From NCBI RefSeq assembly GCF_026191375.1, contig NZ_JAODTL010000052.1, positions 1 through 64,000 on the forward strand: a DNA stretch of 64,000 bases, written 5' to 3'. Source of the stretch: Marinomonas pontica (GTDB lineage Bacteria; Pseudomonadota; Gammaproteobacteria; Pseudomonadales; Marinomonadaceae). The position numbers and the translations under genes are program-made. The notes below the pieces were generated by a model that worked only from the letters and a program-made list of their open reading frames with translations, searched no databases and was not told the origin of the DNA. Each line of letters starts with the position of its first letter. Position 1 is the first letter of the stretch. Shown here in pieces: positions 44,941 through 53,676 of the stretch.

Positions 44941-47248
44941 GCGACTGGTTCTTTTACTCTTCCCAATCATTCTATTTGGGTACGGGATCGCTACTTTTTT
45001 TGTGTATCAATACCAAAAAAGCAGCGTAATTGAGTTAGAACAAGCGAAACTAGAGCAACGCATGTTTCAGCTGCAAAGTGTCTTTAAAGAAGAATCTTCT
45101 GCTGTAGACAATGCAATGGCCCTCTTTTTGGAGGGCGGGTATTTATCGGACTTTTTAACCTCGGCTTCTTCTAGTTATCGTGATATTGCACTCAGTCAGG
45201 GGTTGAATGTACTGACCTCCCAGATTTTGTCTAATAAACCCAATAGCCGACTTTCGTTTGCTTTATACAACGGAAGTGGCGACGAATTATTTTATTATGA
45301 GCGAAGCGCTGACCCTTTTGCCACTATAAGTAATGAGCAGTTTGGGGTAACCCAAAAAATGATTGCTCATCACATAACGTCTAGCTGGGAGCTGTTTCAT
45401 AACAGCTCAGATATAAGCGTAGTGAAGGGGCGCTTATTGGACAGGGTGGCGCTTCTGCCATTTAAAGGTCGTGATATTAATGACAGTGTTCAGCTGTCTT
45501 TTGCAGTTCGTATGGATCAGTTTTCCGAGTATTTGGCGACGCTGGAACAGTCGTACAACGCAACGCTTGTTTGGTCCAATCAGATTTTACCCGTTGAGAA
45601 TGTATTCGCTCACTCGATACAGCTTTCGCCTAACCAGTTTCTTACTATTAAGCCAAATGCTTCGGTATTGGCAAGGCCGTTATTGAATTTACGGATACAG
45701 CTTATATTTGTCGCATTTTTTCTTGGCGTGATAACTTACGGATTATTAATATATTTGATTTCTCGATTCATCACCGCGCCGATTAGCGCTCTTGATAACG
45801 AACTCACGCAGGTGATGGAGTACCAAAAAGAAAACATTTCCCCCACCGAAAGTAGAAGTGAAATTGGCCAGTTAAGTAAGAAGTTTTACGTGTTATTTGA
45901 GCAGTTGCAAAATAACTTGAAAAAAACCCACGAGATGGCCATTACGGATACCTTGACGTCCTTACCAAATCGTTTTCGTTTTTATGAGTATGCAAAAAGT
46001 GCATTGATTAAAGCAGAGCAAGACAAACGATTTGTCTCCTTGATATACATTGATTTAGACAACTTTAAATTTGTAAACGATAAGTTAGGTCACGAAGCGG
46101 GCGATGACCTCTTGTGTTTTTTAGCAAACGATTTGCAGCGGTTGATTAAACCAATTTTACAAAGCCAAGGTGGTTGCATGGTGTCTCGCTTGTCTGGCGA
46201 TGAGTTTGCCATTGTGCTGACTCATAAAGTTGCCGTGGATGAGGCGGATGACTTGGCTCAGTCTGTGGTCGCTCTTTTCGAGAGGGGCTACCAGTCAGAC
46301 CATTACTATTTTCCTGTTTCTGCGAGCATGGGTATTGCCACTTACCCTGCAGATGGCCATAACTTAAAAGAGTTGATCGCTAATGCAGACATGGCGATGT
46401 ACAACGCAAAACGTTCAGGAAAAAATCGCTACAAACATTATTCCGAAAACATCGCTTCCGCTGCGCGCCGTACCAAAAGCATCGAAACACAGCTGAAAAT
46501 GATCGATTGCGATAAAGAGTTCTCACTTGTGTACATGCCTTACACGTCGGCGAACATGCAAATTAAAGGCTTTGAAGTGCTGATTCGCTGGCATTCTGCG
46601 GAGCTAGGTGAGATTCATCCGGATGAATTTATTCCCATTGCAGAGCAAACCGGAACCTACGCTAAAATAGACCATTGGGTGTTTGAAACCGCGTTTAAAA
46701 GCCTTCCCAAAATTCGTGATATTTTCGGTGAAGAGTGTGTTTTATCGATTAACATCTCAGCGGCTGAACTGGGTCATCATGTTGTACTAGACCGCCTTAT
46801 TGAGCTGAAGGAACAATATGGCATTGAAGACAAAAGTATTGAACTTGAGTTGACCGAAACATTCAGTTATGTGCAAACCAGTTCCGTATTTGATGTATTG
46901 AATGGATTGCAAAAGGCGGGCTTCAGTATTGCGATAGATGACTTTGGGGTAGGCTATACGCCGCTTCTTCATATGATCGATTATCCAGTCGATAAGGTTA
47001 AGCTAGACAAGGTTCTCACCGAAAGAGTAACCAACCCCGAATACGCAAAGTTGTTGCCTGCACTCATCGAGCTGTGTCACTTGCAAGATATTGTTGTGAC
47101 CGCGGAAGGCATAGAGAACACCTCTCAGTATAAGAATCTAAGAGAGGCAGGTTGTGATTTCTTCCAAGGCTATTGGTTATCGAAACCAATGACCTTGGAT
47201 GAGCTGGAAAATTGGTATTATGTTTACAGCAATAAAGGCAATCTTTGA
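44927..47248 (+). CDS. GGDEF-EAL c-di-GMP enzyme, MbaA-like, coupled to a periplasmic sensor
   Basis: A 773-residue membrane protein. Two helices (about 5-26 and 257-282) bracket a periplasmic region, followed by a HAMP-like linker and a GGDEF domain with SGDEF in RLSGDEFAIVL. The EAL domain has EVL instead of EAL (GFEVLIRW) but keeps ELTET, AIDDFG and the loop AEGIENTSQY, so phosphodiesterase activity is still possible. The architecture, the SGDEF signature and the overlap with a PotD-like gene match the MbaA type, whose activity is modulated by the polyamine sensor NspS. Expected output is control of biofilm by c-di-GMP; the ligand here is inferred. Confidence 0.85.
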   Translation: MNLNKRLVLLLFPIILFGYGIATFFVYQYQKSSVIELEQAKLEQRMFQLQSVFKEESSAVDNAMALFLEGGYLSDFLTSASSSYRDIALSQGLNVLTSQILSNKPNSRLSFALYNGSGDELFYYERSADPFATISNEQFGVTQKMIAHHITSSWELFHNSSDISVVKGRLLDRVALLPFKGRDINDSVQLSFAVRMDQFSEYLATLEQSYNATLVWSNQILPVENVFAHSIQLSPNQFLTIKPNASVLARPLLNLRIQLIFVAFFLGVITYGLLIYLISRFITAPISALDNELTQVMEYQKENISPTESRSEIGQLSKKFYVLFEQLQNNLKKTHEMAITDTLTSLPNRFRFYEYAKSALIKAEQDKRFVSLIYIDLDNFKFVNDKLGHEAGDDLLCFLANDLQRLIKPILQSQGGCMVSRLSGDEFAIVLTHKVAVDEADDLAQSVVALFERGYQSDHYYFPVSASMGIATYPADGHNLKELIANADMAMYNAKRSGKNRYKHYSENIASAARRTKSIETQLKMIDCDKEFSLVYMPYTSANMQIKGFEVLIRWHSAELGEIHPDEFIPIAEQTGTYAKIDHWVFETAFKSLPKIRDIFGEECVLSINISAAELGHHVVLDRLIELKEQYGIEDKSIELELTETFSYVQTSSVFDVLNGLQKAGFSIAIDDFGVGYTPLLHMIDYPVDKVKLDKVLTERVTNPEYAKLLPALIELCHLQDIVVTAEGIENTSQYKNLREAGCDFFQGYWLSKPMTLDELENWYYVYSNKGNL

Positions 47249-47258
47249 CGCGACGGTT

Positions 47259-48374
47259 TTAGTGTTCTTCAGGCAAGATATCCAGCGTTATCTTTAAAAG
47301 TTTTCCAGAATCTGTCCCGATGTAAAGAGCGCCTTCAGAGTCTTGAGCAATCGATCGAAGGCGTTCATTCAAATGCTGCAAGTAACGTGTTTCTGTTGTT
47401 TCGCCATCTTTCTCGATTTTAATTCTGTTTAGATGCCTTAACGCCAGCGCAGTAGACAAAAAATCACCGTTCCAGTTCGAAAATAGCATTCCTTTATAGC
47501 GAATTAAGCTGCTGGGTGCGATTGATGGAATGAACACCTTGGCCGGGTTATCTATGCCGTCTTTTTCTGTGCCTTCTCCCACACTAATCGGCCCCCAATA
47601 CTCTTTACCATAGGACACAATAGGCCAACCATAATTCGCGCCTGGGCGGATCAAATTGATCTCATCACCGCCTCGTGGGCCATGTTCATTGGACCACAGT
47701 GTGTGGCTATTTGTATCGTAAAATAATCCTTGAGGGTTACGATGTCCGTAGCTCCAGATTTCATTTCGGATATTAGCGTGGGTCACAAATGGGTTATCTG
47801 TAGGGATGCTTCCATCTACATTCAGGCGGATGACGCTCCCTGCGTGATTGGTTAAATCCTGTGCATTTTCTCGAACGCCACGATCACCCACGGAGAAAAA
47901 AACATGGCCATTATCGTCAAAGGCAATGCGTCCACCATAATGCTTGGACTCTTTTGTGGCAGAGTCAGTGACCAGCAGATCTTGCCAGTCAGCGAGTGTA
48001 TTTCCGAGCAATTTGGCTCTGGCTAGTGTGGTTTTTGAACCGTCGTCAGTTGGCTTAGCGTAGGTAAAATACAGCCAATTGTGTTCTTTGAACTGTGGCG
48101 ATTTAGCCACATCCAACAAGCCACCTTGGCCTCGATTATCAACCTTTGGTAAGCCCAAAAGCGGTTGTTTCTGTCCATTATTAAGATTGACTTTAAACGC
48201 TGTGCCTTTTTTGATCGTAATAATCGCTTCGTTATCATTGATCATGGCGATCCCCCAAGGGATACCGTCAAACTGTGTGATGTTTTTGATGCTTAATGCT
48301 TCATCCACGACCGTATCAGAGGCGCTAGCATTGAGCGCCAACAGGCTAGCTAGAAATAAAATTAGTGTTTTCAT
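47259..48374 (-). CDS. PQQ-dependent soluble sugar dehydrogenase (YliI/Asd-like)
   Basis: A 371-residue periplasmic protein with a signal peptide ending in NASAS. The six-bladed beta-propeller of the soluble glucose dehydrogenase family is visible: GIPWGIAMI, GGLLDVAKSPQFKEHNWLYFTYA, HYGGRIAFDDNGHVFFSVGDRG with the catalytic His, GHRNPQGLFYD, and SNEHGPRGGDEIN before GANYGWPIVSYG. These enzymes oxidise aldose sugars with PQQ. Substrate unspecified. It is convergent with the preceding EAL gene, ten bases away. Confidence 0.88.
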   Translation of the reverse strand: MKTLILFLASLLALNASASDTVVDEALSIKNITQFDGIPWGIAMINDNEAIITIKKGTAFKVNLNNGQKQPLLGLPKVDNRGQGGLLDVAKSPQFKEHNWLYFTYAKPTDDGSKTTLARAKLLGNTLADWQDLLVTDSATKESKHYGGRIAFDDNGHVFFSVGDRGVRENAQDLTNHAGSVIRLNVDGSIPTDNPFVTHANIRNEIWSYGHRNPQGLFYDTNSHTLWSNEHGPRGGDEINLIRPGANYGWPIVSYGKEYWGPISVGEGTEKDGIDNPAKVFIPSIAPSSLIRYKGMLFSNWNGDFLSTALALRHLNRIKIEKDGETTETRYLQHLNERLRSIAQDSEGALYIGTDSGKLLKITLDILPEEH

Positions 48375-48574
48375 AAGGCTACCTCATTCTCGCGAATTTG
48401 CGTGCAGTATATACAAAATAGTCGAAAGAAGAGGATGTGCGAGGCTATTTCCACAACAATTGCGGAATGCTTGCCTAGTTGGATGAAGTATTCAGATAGG
48501 CCTTAATTAAGGTCTCAACGCGTGTATATTGATGGAATTATGCACAAATATTACCGACAGAAAGTGACAATAGA

Positions 48575-49096
48575 TTAGCCGAAGAAGCGTTCGTTTTCCG
48601 CGACATTTCGCGTTACTACCGCATTAGCGGCGATAATGGCGTTATTGCCAATCTCAATGCCGGGGAGAACTTTGGCACCACCGCCAATCCAGACTTTATT
48701 GCCTATGGTAATAGGGCGTGCAAAACATTCGCCAGACGCGCGTTGGTCTGCATCCCTTGGGTGATCTACCGTATAGAGATGAACGCCGGGGCCAATTAAT
48801 ACATCATCACCAACATAGATATTGGCACTGTCTAAGAAAATACATTGGAAATTAATAAAGACACGTTCACCAAGGTGAATCTGTGACCCATAGTCGCATT
48901 GAAAGCCGGGTTCAATCACCACGCTGCCAAACTCCGCAAACAAACGAGTCACATGGCGAAGGTTGCCCTTGCTTGGGTGCGCATTGAATTTAGCACAGGC
49001 AAGACGAGCCGCTTCTCTGCGTAGGCGAAGATCGAGGTCGATCGCGTTAAACGGCTCGCCTTGGATCATTTTTTCTAACTCTGTTCTTTCGGTCAT
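48575..49096 (-). CDS. Sugar O-acetyltransferase, hexapeptide-repeat (LacA/Maa-like), short C terminus
   Basis: A 173-residue protein. The N-terminal MAC domain (TELEKMIQGEPFNAIDLDL) and the left-handed beta-helix hexapeptides (CDYGSQIHLGERVFINFQC, ANIYVGDDVLIGPGVHLYTVDHPRD, IGNKVWIGGGAKVLPGIEIG) identify a maltose/galactoside-type acetyltransferase using acetyl-CoA. The catalytic His is in TVDHP. Where family members end GNPAKVI after AANAVVTRNVAEN, this one stops with ERFFG, so the last strand is missing. I found no continuation in another frame. It may be natural shortening. Confidence 0.8.
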   Translation of the reverse strand: MTERTELEKMIQGEPFNAIDLDLRLRREAARLACAKFNAHPSKGNLRHVTRLFAEFGSVVIEPGFQCDYGSQIHLGERVFINFQCIFLDSANIYVGDDVLIGPGVHLYTVDHPRDADQRASGECFARPITIGNKVWIGGGAKVLPGIEIGNNAIIAANAVVTRNVAENERFFG

Positions 49097-49120
49097 AATG
49101 CGTTCTTTTTTGTGGAAACT

Positions 49121-49150
49121 AAAAAAAACGCGACCAAGGCCGCGTTTTTT
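49121..49150 (-). terminator. Terminator after talB
   Basis: AAAAAACGCG and CGCGTTTTTT pair around a short loop; on the minus strand a run of eight T follows. It ends the dusA-talB transcript. Confidence 0.8.
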
Positions 49151-49186
49151 AGTACGCCGAAGCGTTAAATCGTTATGGTGGTACGA

Positions 49187-50137
49187 TTAAAGCATAGACG
49201 CCAAAGTGACTTCTAGTTTGCGTTGATCCGCTGCGAAGTTACGAATGCCTTCAGACAACTTTTCAGTTGCCATAGCGTCCTCGTTCATCGCCCAGCGGAA
49301 CGCCGCTTCAGTGATCGCCGCCGGCGCAGGTTTCACATCCGTTGTTGGCGTCAATTTACGCTCTAGTTTGCCTTCATCTTTCTTCAATTCTTCAAGCAGG
49401 TTAGGGCTGATCGTCAAACGGTCACAACCAGCAAGCTGCTCGATTTCGCCGATGTTACGGAAGCTCGCGCCCATCACAACAGTCTTGTAACCGTGTTGCT
49501 TGTAGTAGTTGTAGATTTCAGTCACAGAAACCACACCAGGATCGGTTTCTGCCGTGTACTCTTGGCCAGTCGATTTTTTGTACCAATCAAGAATACGACC
49601 AACGAATGGAGAAATCAGGTAAACGCCCGCTTCCGCACAAGCCTGTGCTTGAGCGAAAGAGAACAGCAAAGTCAGGTTACAGTTGATGCCTTCTTTTTCT
49701 AGCTCTTCTGCGGCTTTAATGCCTTCCCAAGTAGACGCGGCTTTAATTAGAACGCGGTCACGAGACACGCCAGCTTCTTCATAAAGTGCGATCAATTTAC
49801 GGGCTTTCGCCAGAGTCGCTTCTTTGTCAAAAGACAAACGCGCATCGACTTCAGTGGAAATGCGACCTGGAACGTATTTTAGAATTTCCGTACCAACAAT
49901 AACCGCAAGCTTGTCGCCAGCGTCTAGAATTTGCTGCTCTTTGTCATCGCTCTGTGTTTTTGCCCAAGCAACCGCTTGGTCAAGGAAAGGCGCGTATTCA
50001 GGAATTTGTGCCGCTTTTAGCATCAAAGATGGGTTGGTCGTTGCATCTTCTGGTAAAAAGTCTTTGATGGCTGTGATATCACCGGTGTCGGCCACAATGG
50101 TCGTGAACTCTTTTAACTGAGATAACTTATTGCTCAT
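49187..50137 (-). CDS. talB: Transaldolase
   Basis: A 316-residue class I transaldolase of the pentose-phosphate pathway. [45 protein letters not shown] (with the Schiff-base Lys in VLIKA), [14 protein letters not shown] and [25 protein letters not shown] are the family motifs. It lies five bases downstream of the restored dusA stop (50143), so the two form one unit. Confidence 0.94.
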   Translation of the reverse strand: MSNKLSQLKEFTTIVADTGDITAIKDFLPEDATTNPSLMLKAAQIPEYAPFLDQAVAWAKTQSDDKEQQILDAGDKLAVIVGTEILKYVPGRISTEVDARLSFDKEATLAKARKLIALYEEAGVSRDRVLIKAASTWEGIKAAEELEKEGINCNLTLLFSFAQAQACAEAGVYLISPFVGRILDWYKKSTGQEYTAETDPGVVSVTEIYNYYKQHGYKTVVMGASFRNIGEIEQLAGCDRLTISPNLLEELKKDEGKLERKLTPTTDVKPAPAAITEAAFRWAMNEDAMATEKLSEGIRNFAADQRKLEVTLASML

Positions 50138-50142
50138 TGCTC

Positions 50143-51191
50143 TTATCCTTTGTGTTGATGATGTTTGACCAAATCGATGGCCTCTAATAATACATTTATC
50201 TTTGCGTCGGCTTTATGACCATTTTCAGAAAGATAACGACGGAACTGTTTGCCGCCGGCTTCCCCTGAAAAATACCCAAAATATGTCGGGTGAGGTGCAA
50301 TAATCGTTCGCCTTCTTCTAGCTTGCGCTCCACATACGGAACGAAAGCCTCTAGTGCTTCGTAGCGACTCGTCACTAACGCTGGGTTACCAAAAAGTTGC
50401 TCGTCCACTTGGCTTAATAACCAAGGGTTGTGATAAGCCTCGCGGCCAACCATAACGCCATCCACGTGAGCTAATTGGTCTTTGCATTCTGTTAGGGTTT
50501 TAATGCCACCGTTCACAATGATTTCAAGGTCTGGGAAATCTTTCTTTAGTTGGTGGACATAGTGGTATTTCAGTGGCGGTACTTCACGGTTTTCTTTTGG
50601 ACTTAAGCCTTCCAAAATCGCATTGCGAGCATGGACGATAAAAGTACTCACGCCCGTGGTCGCCACATCACCAACAAAATCGCGCACCACGCTGTAATCT
50701 TCTTGGTCATCTAAACCAATGCGGTGTTTGATTGTTACTGGAATATCGCAGTTATCTTGCATTGCTCGCATGGCGTCTTTTACCTTATCTGGGTAAGCCA
50801 TCAAACACGCACCGATTAAACTGTTTTGTACTCGGTCACTTGGGCAACCCACATTAAGGTTAACCTCATCGAAGCCCGCTTGCTGCGCCATTTTTGCGCA
50901 TTTACCCAACGCAACCGCGTCAGATCCACCTAACTGCAACGCAATAGGGTGTTCACAACCATCATATCGTAAGAATCTTTCAGGATGATTGCCTTGCAGC
51001 AAAGCACCCGTTGTCACCATCTCGGTATAAAGCAGCGTATTCCTAGTTAACGTTCTCGCAAAAACACGGTAATCGCTGGTGGTCCAATCCATCATGGGTG
51101 CGATGGAGAATCGACGATCAAGCTCAGCGCTTGAATTTACTGGGGCAGCCCCATTATCTAGTGACATTGTTATGCTATCGAATAAGTTCAA
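50143..51191 (-). pseudogene. dusA: tRNA-dihydrouridine(20/20a) synthase DusA, frame-broken near the end
   Basis: A FMN-dependent enzyme reducing uridine in the D loop. RFSIAPMMDWTTSDYRVFARTL, GCPSDRVQNSLIGACLM with the catalytic Cys, KHRIGLDD and VIVNGGI-type pieces (EIIVNGGIKT) show DusA. After HLTRHILG the given frame is wrong and stops at 50196. The family end ([22 protein letters not shown]) is in another frame, ending with VKHHQHKG and a stop at 50143-50145. One added base in the CCC at 50275-50277 (GGG to GGGG on the coding strand) restores it. The restored stop is five bases from talB, which supports the reading. Confidence 0.85.
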
Positions 51192-51314
51192 AAAAGCGCC
51201 GCGATAAAGAGCTAAAACGCTCTGCGACAGATGCGCAACATTATGTCATAAAATTACAAGATTTCTAAGCGTCTGATCGAACATTAAAGTTCGAATTTGG
51301 CGAATTTGGGGTCA

Positions 51315-51344
51315 GATGAAAATAGGTTGGATGAAAATAGGTTG
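51315..51344. repeat. Perfect 15-bp tandem duplication
   Basis: GATGAAAATAGGTTG occurs twice in direct contact (51315-51329 and 51330-51344) with no mismatch, in non-coding sequence. Confidence 0.9.
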
Positions 51345-51425
51345 TGAATTTAACCAATGTTCATTGCCTTAATTTTCCATTGGCTTAGTCCAAGCCATTT
51401 ACTCCAACGTGAACATTCCTACAAA

Positions 51426-51458
51426 AACGCCTTTCACTACTGAGTAATGAAAGGCGTT
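51426..51458 (-). terminator. Terminator after the DUF1127 gene
   Basis: AACGCCTTTCA pairs perfectly with TGAAAGGCGTT, with partial continuation inside the loop. On the minus strand TTTTTG follows, so it ends the DUF1127 transcript. Confidence 0.85.
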
Positions 51459-51483
51459 GTGGTTATCCTACCCATTGTTTACC

Positions 51484-51509
51484 GTCACCTTAGAGCCATC
51501 TAAGGTGAC
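51484..51509 (-). promoter_or_regulatory. Hairpin in the 3' untranslated region of the DUF1127 gene
   Basis: GTCACCTTAGA and TCTAAGGTGAC pair over 11 bases around a GCCA-type tetraloop. It lies seven bases after the DUF1127 stop and about 25 bases before the terminator, with no T tract of its own. It may protect the message or be part of a small 3' RNA. Confidence 0.7.
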
Positions 51510-51516
51510 AATCGGG

Positions 51517-51732
51517 TCACCCGTCGCTCGGTTGTTCTCCCGGCGGTATGTAAGCGTGTTCTAAAGGTTGGCTCTCGAGGTCTTTTTTCCCTGCCAATGG
51601 ACGAATGTGTCCGTTGTCGCGATAGAAGCCAATGTCTTTTAGGTAATGGTCGTCCAATTGACGAAAGAGTTGATTGGTGCGGCGTGCTTCAAAATATTCT
51701 TTAGCGGCGTTGAATAGGGCGATGATACTCAT
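51517..51732 (-). CDS. DUF1127 domain small protein
   Basis: A 71-residue protein. The DUF1127/YjiS core is RRTNQLFRQLDDHYLKDIGFYRDN, with the arginine-rich helix and DIG(F/L) turn of the family. Related small DUF1127 proteins have been linked to RNA metabolism and to phosphate and carbon control in alphaproteobacteria; the role here is unknown. GGAGAAAACTT precedes the ATG, and two hairpins follow the stop. A second small frame lies about 100 bp upstream on the same strand. Confidence 0.85.
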   Translation of the reverse strand: MSIIALFNAAKEYFEARRTNQLFRQLDDHYLKDIGFYRDNGHIRPLAGKKDLESQPLEHAYIPPGEQPSDG

Positions 51733-51834
51733 AAGTTTTCTCCAAAATAGTCGTTTTAATGGTGCTTTTTTGGCGGAACTTACGGGGTTGTGTCTAATAG
51801 AGGTGACCGCGTAAATTCCGCGGTCAATGGTGAA

Positions 51835-51933
51835 TTACACAGGCATTGAACGCGCAGGCAACGTTGCACGAACTCGGTTATTACAGCGAGTCGTCATGGA
51901 GTAAGTAGAATGATTGCGAATAAATGTGATCAT
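51835..51933 (-). CDS. Possible small protein, 32 residues, upstream of DUF1127
   Basis: The ATG at 51933 is preceded by AAGGAG at seven bases, an excellent ribosome site. The peptide starts MITFIRNHSTYSMTTRCNNR and is basic (six Arg). A hairpin (GACCGCG at 51805-51811 with CGCGGTC at 51819-51825) lies just beyond its stop. Too short to assign to a family, but the strong site and position suggest it is translated. Confidence 0.45.
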   Translation of the reverse strand: MITFIRNHSTYSMTTRCNNRVRATLPARSMPV

Positions 51934-52238
51934 GGTGCTTCTCCTTAACGTTGTTTGGTGTCAATTGTGTAATATTTGCTCGAATGAGCTTCTTGATTGA
52001 GCCTTTTTTCGTGTCTTATGTCAATTGCTTATATCGAAATAATCATTCTTTTTTTGCACACATTACGCCGTTTGCATAATGACGAAAAACAGTCTGCATA
52101 TAAGGGTATGGTGAGTGTTTTTTGCTGTACAATTCGTCGCGATTTTCTTGGCTTATTTTTAGAGAGCTTTGTAGTCAATTTTTTGCAGTTAACTCTTGTG
52201 GTTAATTTTTTGTAGGCAATAACGTAGTAAGTGAGCTC
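51934..52238. other. Intergenic region between the small ORF and yaeQ
   Basis: It must hold divergent promoters for the small minus-strand ORF and yaeQ. Near yaeQ, two near-identical 15-base segments (52174-52188 and 52201-52215, GTYAATTTTTTGYAG) lie 27 bases apart. A 72-codon frame from 51997 has no family features and I do not call it a gene. Confidence 0.4.
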
Positions 52239-52793
52239 ATGGCGACGAAAGCAACAGTTTATAAAGCATCGGTTCAAGTGTCTGATATGGATCGAAATCA
52301 TTATCAAAGTTATGAGTTAACTTTGGCGTTACATCCCTCTGAAACCGAAGAGCGCATGATGGTGCGTTTGGCAGCGTTTGCGCTATTAGCTGATGAAAAA
52401 GAAGGCGGCGAACAATTAAGTTTTACCAAAGGCATCAGCACAGAAGATGAACCGGATCTTTGGCAAAAGAATTATTCCGATGAAATTTTGCTTTGGGTGG
52501 AGTTAGGTCAGCCCGATGAAAAGCGTTTACGCAAAGCCTGCGGTCGAGCTCAACAAGTGATCGTTGTGAATTACAACGACAAATCCGACATCTGGTGGGA
52601 ACAGAACAAAGGCAAGAATAGTCGTTTCGATAACCTAAGAGTATTGCAATTCCCTGAGTCTCAAGTCGAAGCCTTGGCAAAAATCTGCACTCGTTCTATG
52701 CAATTGAACGTGACTATTCAAGACAGCGAAATGTGGATCTCTGGTGAGCTAGGCGAGTGTGCTATGACGCCAATGTGGCGAGGCGAGCAATAA
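52239..52793 (+). CDS. yaeQ: YaeQ family protein
   Basis: A 184-residue protein of normal length. TVYKASVQVSDMDRNHYQSYELTLALHPSETEERMMVRLAAFAL and ISTEDEPDLWQKNYSDEILLWVELGQPDEKRLRKACGRA match the YaeQ family, whose PD-(D/E)xK-nuclease-like fold is known but whose function is not. It is monocistronic. Confidence 0.92.
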   Translation: MATKATVYKASVQVSDMDRNHYQSYELTLALHPSETEERMMVRLAAFALLADEKEGGEQLSFTKGISTEDEPDLWQKNYSDEILLWVELGQPDEKRLRKACGRAQQVIVVNYNDKSDIWWEQNKGKNSRFDNLRVLQFPESQVEALAKICTRSMQLNVTIQDSEMWISGELGECAMTPMWRGEQ

Positions 52794-52830
52794 GCTCACC
52801 CCGACGACCACGAAACGAAAAATTAGCGTA

Positions 52831-53574
52831 TTAGGCTTTATGCAAGGTGCGTTGGAACAGCGCAACCGCTTTGTTGTAACACTCTAAGGCTAGGGCAGGG
52901 TCGTAACGATCGCCTTCGTCGCGCATAAACGCATGCTGGCCGTTGAATTCATGCCAAGTGAATAAACGGTCAGTGTCGATTAATTGCTGGTAAATTTTCT
53001 GACGACCTTCTGTTGATACGTGCGGATCTTGTTTGCCCCACACCATGGTCAATTCCCCTTGAATCTCTTTGGTGCGAGTGAAAGAGTCATTGCCTTCGTT
53101 ACATGGAATGGTATTCGAATGAATGTCTGTTGCGTACAAACAAAAGGACGCTTGGATGCGAGGGTTTAACGCCGCACGATACGCCAAATGACCACCTAAA
53201 CAAACGCCCATACTGCCAAATTGTCCTGTGCAATACTCTTGTTGTTCAAAGTATTCGAGCATCGCAACCGTGTCGCTGTCGTGGGCTTCCAGTGTTTTGG
53301 TGAATTTGTCTGCGTTGCCTTTGTCTTTGCCTTCGTCGTCATAACCTAATACGGTACCGATCGGGTTAAGCTCATGAAACACTTCAGGCACAATAACCAC
53401 AAAACCGTGTCCTGCCATGATGGCAGCGGAGCGAGCAATCGGAGCAGTTTGTTGGAAAATTTCAGAATAAAAGAAGACACACGGAAAGCGACCTTCTGCT
53501 TGAGGGCGGTAAACGGTGCAGCGCATCAGGCCTGTTGGCGTGTTAATATCTTGATCGTGACGTTGAATGATCAT
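52831..53574 (-). CDS. Dienelactone hydrolase family protein
   Basis: A 247-residue alpha/beta hydrolase. The nucleophile elbow is GVCLGGHLA (Cys), the acid is in WGKQDPHVS and the base His is in FNGQHAFMRDEG, the usual Cys-Asp-His triad of dienelactone hydrolase. The start is the ATG at 53574 (MIIQRHDQDI); the frame opens earlier at 53649, but the extra 25 residues are not family-like. It may act on a carboxymethylenebutenolide or another ester; no aromatic pathway genes are adjacent. Confidence 0.87.
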   Translation of the reverse strand: MIIQRHDQDINTPTGLMRCTVYRPQAEGRFPCVFFYSEIFQQTAPIARSAAIMAGHGFVVIVPEVFHELNPIGTVLGYDDEGKDKGNADKFTKTLEAHDSDTVAMLEYFEQQEYCTGQFGSMGVCLGGHLAYRAALNPRIQASFCLYATDIHSNTIPCNEGNDSFTRTKEIQGELTMVWGKQDPHVSTEGRQKIYQQLIDTDRLFTWHEFNGQHAFMRDEGDRYDPALALECYNKAVALFQRTLHKA

Positions 53575-53676
53575 GTTATTCCTTAAAGGATTCGTTATTT
53601 TCCTACATGATATTCGACCCATGGCCGTTGAGCCAGCGACAAAGACCAAATTAAACCAACAAATGAGACCTCAATC

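Larger units (their letters stand above)
51192..51516. other. Intergenic region with a tandem repeat and two hairpins
   Basis: This stretch between dusA and the DUF1127 gene holds the repeat at 51315-51344 and the hairpins at 51426-51458 and 51484-51509, listed separately. No gene was recognised in it. Confidence 0.6.

Noticed and set aside
51997-52215. A 72-codon plus-strand frame before yaeQ
   Set aside because: It spans the likely promoter region of yaeQ and contains the short direct repeats; composition looks random.
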